From the NCBI GenBank assembly GCA_947486185.1, contig CANKTH010000011.1, positions 1 through 64,000 on the forward strand: DNA of 64,000 bases, written 5' to 3'. This DNA is from Deltaproteobacteria bacterium (GTDB lineage: Bacteria > Myxococcota_A > UBA796 > SXON01). Both the position numbers and the translations under genes were made by a program. Positions 59,392 to 64,000 of the stretch are shown piece by piece (within the stretch, counting starts at the first letter, position 1; every line of letters starts with the position of its first letter). Under the pieces are notes generated by a model. That model was not told where the DNA came from. It worked only from the letters and a program-made list of their open reading frames with translations, and searched no databases.

Positions 59392-61422
59392 TCACTTCAC
59401 CTTGGTCCCGGGCGCGACGTCCACCAGCGGACGGAGGATCGACGCCGACTCTCCGGCAGCGAGCAGCATACCGTGGGATACGATGCCCCGGAGCTTACGC
59501 GGCTCGAGGTTGGCGAGCACGACCACGGACTGGCCCACGAGCGCGTCCGGCTCGTAATAAGGTGCGATCCCGGCGACGATCGTGCGGGGCGCCGCCTCAC
59601 CGATGTCCACCTGGAGCACGAGCAGGCGGTCGGCCTTTGGCACCCGGGCGGCGGTGAGCACGCGCCCGATACGCATGTCCATCTGGGAAAAATGGTCGTA
59701 GTTGATCAGCGCGGGCGCGGCCTCGGCGGGCGGCGGAGCGCCCTGGCCCTCGGGGGTAGCGGGCGTGGCAGGGGGGCTGTCGGTGGGGGTCACGGGGGGC
59801 TCCGGTGTAGGATCTGCTTTGTTTGCTTTCTTTTTTGAGGGCTTGGCGGTGTCGGCGGGCCCGTCGGCCATCGCCAGGCGGAGGCTCTCCTGCACCGCCG
59901 CGGGCAGCTCGGCGAGGCGCGGGAACAGCGGCTCACCGACCTCCACCGACGCGCCTTCGGGCAGCCGGTCGAAGGCGGGGGAGAGGTCGGGCTCGGTGGC
60001 GCCGAGACGACGGAGCAGGAGCGCCGCACGCGTCGGCATCACGGGGGTCAGGTAGCTCGCGGCGATTCGGCACACTTCGAGGGAGTTTCGCAGCACCGTC
60101 CGGAGCCGGTCCACGTTGCCCTGTTTGTTCAGCGTCCACGGGGCCTCGGTGTCGATGTACTTGTTTCCTGCGCGTACGAGCTCCCAGAGGGCCTCGATCG
60201 CCTGGCGCGGCTGGAGCTTGTCCATCGCCGTCCCGAAGCCCGACGAGGCCGTGACCGCGAGGGCCGCGAGGGCGGGATCGGTGCCTTCGGCCGGTCCGCT
60301 GGCGGGAACGCGGCCGCCGAGCCAGTTGGTGGTCATGGAGAGCGCACGGTGCGCGAGGTTGCCCAGGTCGTTGGCGAGATCGGAGTTGTGGCGAAGCAGA
60401 AAGGCGTCGTGGCTGAACTCCCCGTCGAGCCCGAGCGGGATCTCCTTGAGCAGGAAGTAGCGGACGGCGTCTGCCCCATAAGCGTCGACCAACAGATCGG
60501 GGTGGACGACATTGCCGATAGACTTGCTCATCTTTCGGCCTTCAACAAGCCACCAACCGTGCGCGTAGACCTGGCGAGGAGGCTCAATCCCCTGAGCCAA
60601 CAGCATGGTGAACCAATAGACGGTATGGAAGGTCAGGATGTCCTTACCAACGAGGTGGACATCCGCGGGCCACCAACGCGAGAACTGCGCTTCATCCCTC
60701 AGGTAGCCGATGCCGCTCAGGTAATTGGTGAGCGCGTCGAACCAGACATAGGCGACATAGTCCGGGTCAAAAGGTAACGAGATCCCCCAGGACATACGCG
60801 CGCGGGGTCGGGAGATACACAGGTCGTTGATCGGCTTCTTGAGGAAGCCGAGCACCTCGTTGCGCCGAAACTCCGGCTGGATCGCGGCGGGGTGGGCCTC
60901 CAGCCACTCCAAGAGGCGGCCCTGCCACGCGCTCATGCGGAAGAAGTAGTTCCGTTCGGTGACCCACTCCACCGGGCCGCCGCTGTCTGGGCACCGACCG
61001 TCCACCAGCTCACCCTCGGTCCAGAATCTCTCGGCAGACGTGGAATACCACCCGGCATAATCAGCCGTATAGATCTCGCCCGCCTCCCACAGGCGTTGGA
61101 GGCAGCCGCGCACCACCTCCTGGTGCCGCGGCTCGGTAGTGCGGATGAAATCATCAGGTAGAACATCGAGTCGCGCCCACAGCGCGCGGAACTCGTCGGC
61201 GATGCGATCGCAGTGTTCGATTGGGGTGAGCCCACGCGCCTCGGCCGCGCGCATGACCTTCTGCCCGTGCTCGTCGGTGCCCGTGAGGAAGAACACGTCG
61301 CGCCCACGCAGGCGGTGCCAGCGCGAGATCGTGTCTGCCACGATGGTCGTGTAGGCGTGCCCGATGTGAGGGCTGGCGTTGGCGTAGTAGATCGGCGTCG
61401 TGACGTAGAAGCGGGGGCGCAT
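59392..61422 (-). CDS. metG: Methionyl-tRNA synthetase with C-terminal tRNA-binding domain
   Basis: 676 residues from the ATG at 61422 (MRPRFYVTTPIYYANASPHIGHAYTT); the 118 residues further upstream in frame are non-coding. HIGH is HIGH in PHIGHAY, and KMSKS is in GRKMSKSIGN. The connective insert has WYSTSAERFW, without the first zinc cysteine, as in the zinc-less MetG2 type. A Lys/Pro-rich linker near 560-590 joins the EMAPII/Trbp111-like domain (DHFSQMDMRIGRVL), which promotes tRNA binding and dimers. Heads metG-gatB. Confidence 0.96.
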   Translation of the reverse strand: MRPRFYVTTPIYYANASPHIGHAYTTIVADTISRWHRLRGRDVFFLTGTDEHGQKVMRAAEARGLTPIEHCDRIADEFRALWARLDVLPDDFIRTTEPRHQEVVRGCLQRLWEAGEIYTADYAGWYSTSAERFWTEGELVDGRCPDSGGPVEWVTERNYFFRMSAWQGRLLEWLEAHPAAIQPEFRRNEVLGFLKKPINDLCISRPRARMSWGISLPFDPDYVAYVWFDALTNYLSGIGYLRDEAQFSRWWPADVHLVGKDILTFHTVYWFTMLLAQGIEPPRQVYAHGWWLVEGRKMSKSIGNVVHPDLLVDAYGADAVRYFLLKEIPLGLDGEFSHDAFLLRHNSDLANDLGNLAHRALSMTTNWLGGRVPASGPAEGTDPALAALAVTASSGFGTAMDKLQPRQAIEALWELVRAGNKYIDTEAPWTLNKQGNVDRLRTVLRNSLEVCRIAASYLTPVMPTRAALLLRRLGATEPDLSPAFDRLPEGASVEVGEPLFPRLAELPAAVQESLRLAMADGPADTAKPSKKKANKADPTPEPPVTPTDSPPATPATPEGQGAPPPAEAAPALINYDHFSQMDMRIGRVLTAARVPKADRLLVLQVDIGEAAPRTIVAGIAPYYEPDALVGQSVVVLANLEPRKLRGIVSHGMLLAAGESASILRPLVDVAPGTKVK

Positions 61423-61550
61423 GCGGGTCTGCCTCCTCGCGTCGGGGCCGGGCTTCGCCCACGAACCTCGGCCGCTTGGCGTCGGCGGTCTAGCACGCCG
61501 GAGACGATTCCGCGACGCTGTCTCGCGGGTCAGGCCTCTGTTATCATCCA

Positions 61551-62303
61551 GTGATGCTCCTCCTCCTCGCCCTCGCCTGCACCGACGCCGACAAGCATCC
61601 TCCGGCGTCGCTCCACCAGATGAGCCTCCGCCTCTTGCAGGATTTCGATCTGCCAGAAGCCGAAGAGCAGGCCCGTGAGATGGCCGCGTGGTTGGACGGG
61701 CAGATCGACGAGGCGCCGGACGGCTGGTACCTGGAAAACCTCGCACAAACCGATGTTTCGGACTACGAGCACTCACCGAACGCCGACTGGGCTGAGGTGC
61801 TGGGCGCTGGGGTCCCCGCGCTCGTCGGCGGCACCACCGCGGCCTACGCCCAGGCCAGCACCGAGGCCGATCAGAGTTTTGCGGATCCGCGCACGTACAT
61901 CAAGTGGAGCCGGGACATCACTGCGGGTAGTCGCGACGGCTTCCTGTCCGATCGGGAGCCGATGTCGACGTGGAATCAGATCGAGAAGTCGGGACCGTTC
62001 GGAATCGTGATCCCCTATGGGATGTACAAGGATTTTCGCTGGGTGAACGACATGTTCATCGCCCGGAGCGTCGTGCCGGAGGAGGGCTGGGCCGACGATG
62101 GGGAGAACGGAATCATCGTAGGTTTTACGATCGAGATCTGGTTTGACCGCGGGGACGCGGTGGTCTGGTACAACGCGAGCTGGACCGAGATCGCGACCAT
62201 CATCGGCGACGCCTTCCCGCTCGACGCGCAGCTCAAGGCCTTCATCGACGGGACCCACGACTACTTCGAGGGGACCGAGGCCCACGTTCTCGGGGAAGAC
62301 TGA
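61551..62303 (+). CDS. Lipoprotein of unknown function
   Basis: 250 residues. MMLLLLALAC is a minimal lipoprotein signal with lipobox LALAC; GTG at 61551 or ATG at 61554 may start. The mature part has a mixed alpha/beta composition, with YIKWSRDITAGSRDGFLSDREP and VVWYNASWTEIATIIGDAF. No family recognised. Divergent from metG (128 bp apart); it ends 3 bp from the convergent kinase stop. Confidence 0.6.
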   Translation: MMLLLLALACTDADKHPPASLHQMSLRLLQDFDLPEAEEQAREMAAWLDGQIDEAPDGWYLENLAQTDVSDYEHSPNADWAEVLGAGVPALVGGTTAAYAQASTEADQSFADPRTYIKWSRDITAGSRDGFLSDREPMSTWNQIEKSGPFGIVIPYGMYKDFRWVNDMFIARSVVPEEGWADDGENGIIVGFTIEIWFDRGDAVVWYNASWTEIATIIGDAFPLDAQLKAFIDGTHDYFEGTEAHVLGED

Positions 62304-62306
62304 GCG

Positions 62307-64000
62307 TCAGCACCCACCGCGGGCGAGCCCCCAGCGTGTCCGGCTGACCCACGGCTCCCACCCGGGGGGAACGTCCGGCACCGCCGTCCGGTCCGCGCGC
62401 GCCGCGGCCGCCGCCGCCAGCGCGAGCCCGAGGCGAAGGCGCCACACCATCGGCTCGCGGCCCAGTCCGGCGAGCGCTTCGCGTGCGTGACGGACGCTTC
62501 CCGCCCGATCTCCCCACACCGCCAGCGCCCACGCCCAAGCGGCGTCGACAGCGGGGTCCTCCACCGAGAGCCGTCGAAGCCGATCGATCACGGTCGCGGC
62601 GGAGGCACGGTCTGCCCGTAGACAAAGCACTGCAAAAGCGCGGAATCCCGCAGCCCGCGCGCGGTCATTCGGCTGGCCCGCGGAGCGGGCGAGCGCCCCG
62701 GCGTCCGAGAACATCGTGTCTGCCGCCGCGACTTCTCCGTGGTCCAGGAGCAGCATGCCGTAGACCATCCGCGTAGAATAAGCAGCGTTCAAGCTGCTTC
62801 CGGCCTCACCCAGCTGGACCGCCTCTGCGGCGAGGCTCAGCGCTCCCGGCGCGTCGCACGCACCCAGAACCTCGGCTTCCATCGCCCCCACCCACGGATC
62901 TCGCGCTGCTCCACCGCGCGGCACAGCCCGCGCGCGCGCCAGGCTCGCCGCCGCCGCGTCGAGGTCGCCGGTGAACCACGCCACCCGTGCCAGGCCCAGC
63001 TCGGCACGAAGCGCGTCGTCGGGCCCACCGGAGGGCGCGGATCGTGCCGTTTGGAACGCTGCTGACGCCTCGACCACCTCGCCGCACAGGAGTCGGAGCT
63101 CCCCGAGGGCAGACCAGCGGGCCGCCGTGCCCGCGTCTCCCTGGATCTCGGTTTCCAAACGCTGTTTCGCCTGGTCCGGCGCGGGCGTAGCCCGGAGCTC
63201 GGCGAGCAGCGGATCGCCCAGCAGGCTCCGCCTCAGGTGCTCCCGTACTTCCGCGGGGACCTCCTGGAGTAGAGGGGCTCGCAGAGCATCGGCCGCCAAC
63301 GCCCAACGCCCAGCGCCGAGCCGGCGGGCGTGCCCACCCGTCTCGAGCTCCTCGATCGTCTCGCTCGCAGGGACCGCCTGGCCCGTGAGCAGCGGGAGGA
63401 GGTGGTGTTCGTCCACCGCCTCGTCCGCTGCCGCCAGCGCGGTCGCCGCAAGACGCGCGGGCTCGGACAGGGTCGCGAGACAGCGGCTCGGCACGGAAGG
63501 CGCGCGGCCCGCACGGACGGCCCGGCTCCACGCGACGAGCAGGCCGACGACGCCGCCGCTCCACCGCCAAGCTTCTACCGGATCAAGTGTCGGACCGCCC
63601 GGGAGGCCGCGAATGGTTCGCCGCACGTCGGACAACGAGAGAGGCTTGAGCTCGAGCGTGAGCATTCCTGGCCGTTCATCGCCACCCACCTGGATCAACA
63701 GCTCGCCGGGCCCGGGGGCCTGCCGCGCGTCGTCGTCCCATCGCGCCCGGAGCCCGCGCCGGCCGGCCGCCTCCAAGCCCAGGCGGGCGACCCACCCGCG
63801 ACCCGACCCCGGCGCGCCCGTGATCCTGAGCCACACCGCGTCGCCCGCGTCGGCGCGCTCCACCGCCGCCGCGACCGCGCTGCTGGCGTCCTCCCGGCCG
63901 GCGATCGACTCGCCCGCGTCGGGGTCGCCCCCGAGCGCGTCGCGCGCCGCGCCCATGTCCGGAAAACGTTGCCGGGGATCGGGAGCGAGCAAGCGGCTCA
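62307..64000 (-). CDS. Ser/Thr kinase with ATPase-like and TPR region, C-terminal part (truncated by window edge)
   Basis: The frame is open to the window edge and begins SRLLAPDPRQRFPDMGAARDAL, the last helices of a Hanks-type kinase (LLAPDPRQRFP). A region with AVWLRITGAPGSGRGWVARLG follows, which resembles a P-loop ATPase but has GAPGSGRG with Arg in place of the usual Lys. TPR-like helices (FQTARSAPSGGPDDALRAELGLARVAWFTGDLDAAAASL) continue to the end. Same general plan as the kinase at 56-4039, without a visible cyclase-like domain in this part. The kinase core lies beyond 64000. Confidence 0.7.
   Translation of the reverse strand, partial: SRLLAPDPRQRFPDMGAARDALGGDPDAGESIAGREDASSAVAAAVERADAGDAVWLRITGAPGSGRGWVARLGLEAAGRRGLRARWDDDARQAPGPGELLIQVGGDERPGMLTLELKPLSLSDVRRTIRGLPGGPTLDPVEAWRWSGGVVGLLVAWSRAVRAGRAPSVPSRCLATLSEPARLAATALAAADEAVDEHHLLPLLTGQAVPASETIEELETGGHARRLGAGRWALAADALRAPLLQEVPAEVREHLRRSLLGDPLLAELRATPAPDQAKQRLETEIQGDAGTAARWSALGELRLLCGEVVEASAAFQTARSAPSGGPDDALRAELGLARVAWFTGDLDAAAASLARARAVPRGGAARDPWVGAMEAEVLGACDAPGALSLAAEAVQLGEAGSSLNAAYSTRMVYGMLLLDHGEVAAADTMFSDAGALARSAGQPNDRARAAGFRAFAVLCLRADRASAATVIDRLRRLSVEDPAVDAAWAWALAVWGDRAGSVRHAREALAGLGREPMVWRLRLGLALAAAAAARADRTAVPDVPPGWEPWVSRTRWGLARGGC

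Noticed and set aside
1..64000. CRISPR arrays, rRNA genes, transposons
   Set aside because: No regularly spaced direct repeats, no rRNA-like stretches and no transposase or terminal inverted repeats were found on reading both strands.

Overview
This is a high-GC window with densely packed genes, many of them coupled by 1-20 bp overlaps. It looks chromosomal and most likely comes from a myxobacterium-like member of the Myxococcota (former Deltaproteobacteria). The evidence is Ser/Thr kinases carrying the HRDVSPHN-type catalytic loop fused to cyclase/AAA+/TPR modules, an operon resembling the Glt/Nfs trans-envelope machinery, two TolQ-TolR-TolR motors, many small lipoproteins and a minimal NRPS-like cluster. 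No rRNA, CRISPR array or intact transposase was seen. Species cannot be named from the sequence alone.

Layout. 1-4.0 kb: the tail of a membrane protein and a multidomain kinase. 4.3-7.3 kb: a class III CoA-transferase divergent from thrS, which lacks the TGS domain. 7.5-9.7 kb: a TolQ-TolR-TolR-lipoprotein operon. 10-15.4 kb: ftsK-lolA-rimO. 15.7-29.9 kb: one long minus-strand block. In transcription order it encodes a conserved periplasmic protein, two large TPR proteins, a TPR lipoprotein, a small exported protein, TolQ, TolR (with its membrane Asp replaced), TolR, a GltG-like FHA/TonB-like protein, an exported helical protein, an outer-membrane barrel and a Wza-type polysaccharide export protein. 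30-35.8 kb: DacB, an SppA protease with an extra N-terminal barrel-like region, and an NtrC-type regulator. 35.8-44.2 kb: a twelve-gene housekeeping operon on the minus strand, yceD-rpmF-acpP-fabF-rpiB-glyA-nrdR-ribD-ribE-ribBA(X)-ribH-nusB.

44.2-50 kb is the accessory part. It holds a radical-SAM-like protein without the cluster motif, then tRNA-Gln(CTG) and tRNA-Glu(CTC). Downstream of tRNA-Glu, the tRNA 3' end recurs once exactly (18 bp) and once degraded. Each copy is followed by its own hairpin terminator, and the last two are preceded by an 89-bp homologous repeat. This divides the DNA into two small cassette-like units, one with an outer-membrane-type protein plus a VapC-like remnant, the other with a putative ADP-ribosyltransferase-like toxin and a 64-residue partner. 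A protein resembling DUF4157 (eCIS-associated) cargo follows.

50-57 kb: an amidase and a three-gene biosynthetic cluster (dehydrogenase, AsnB-type amidotransferase, adenylation-thiolation-reductase protein). 57-62.3 kb: a poly-Asp lipoprotein, metG-gatB and another lipoprotein. 62.3-64 kb: the C-terminal part of a second Ser/Thr kinase, cut by the window edge.

The most interesting elements are the Glt/Nfs-like operon joined to polysaccharide export, the tRNA-Glu cassette array, the RibBA with a degenerate GTP cyclohydrolase half, the SppA fusion and the A-T-R cluster.
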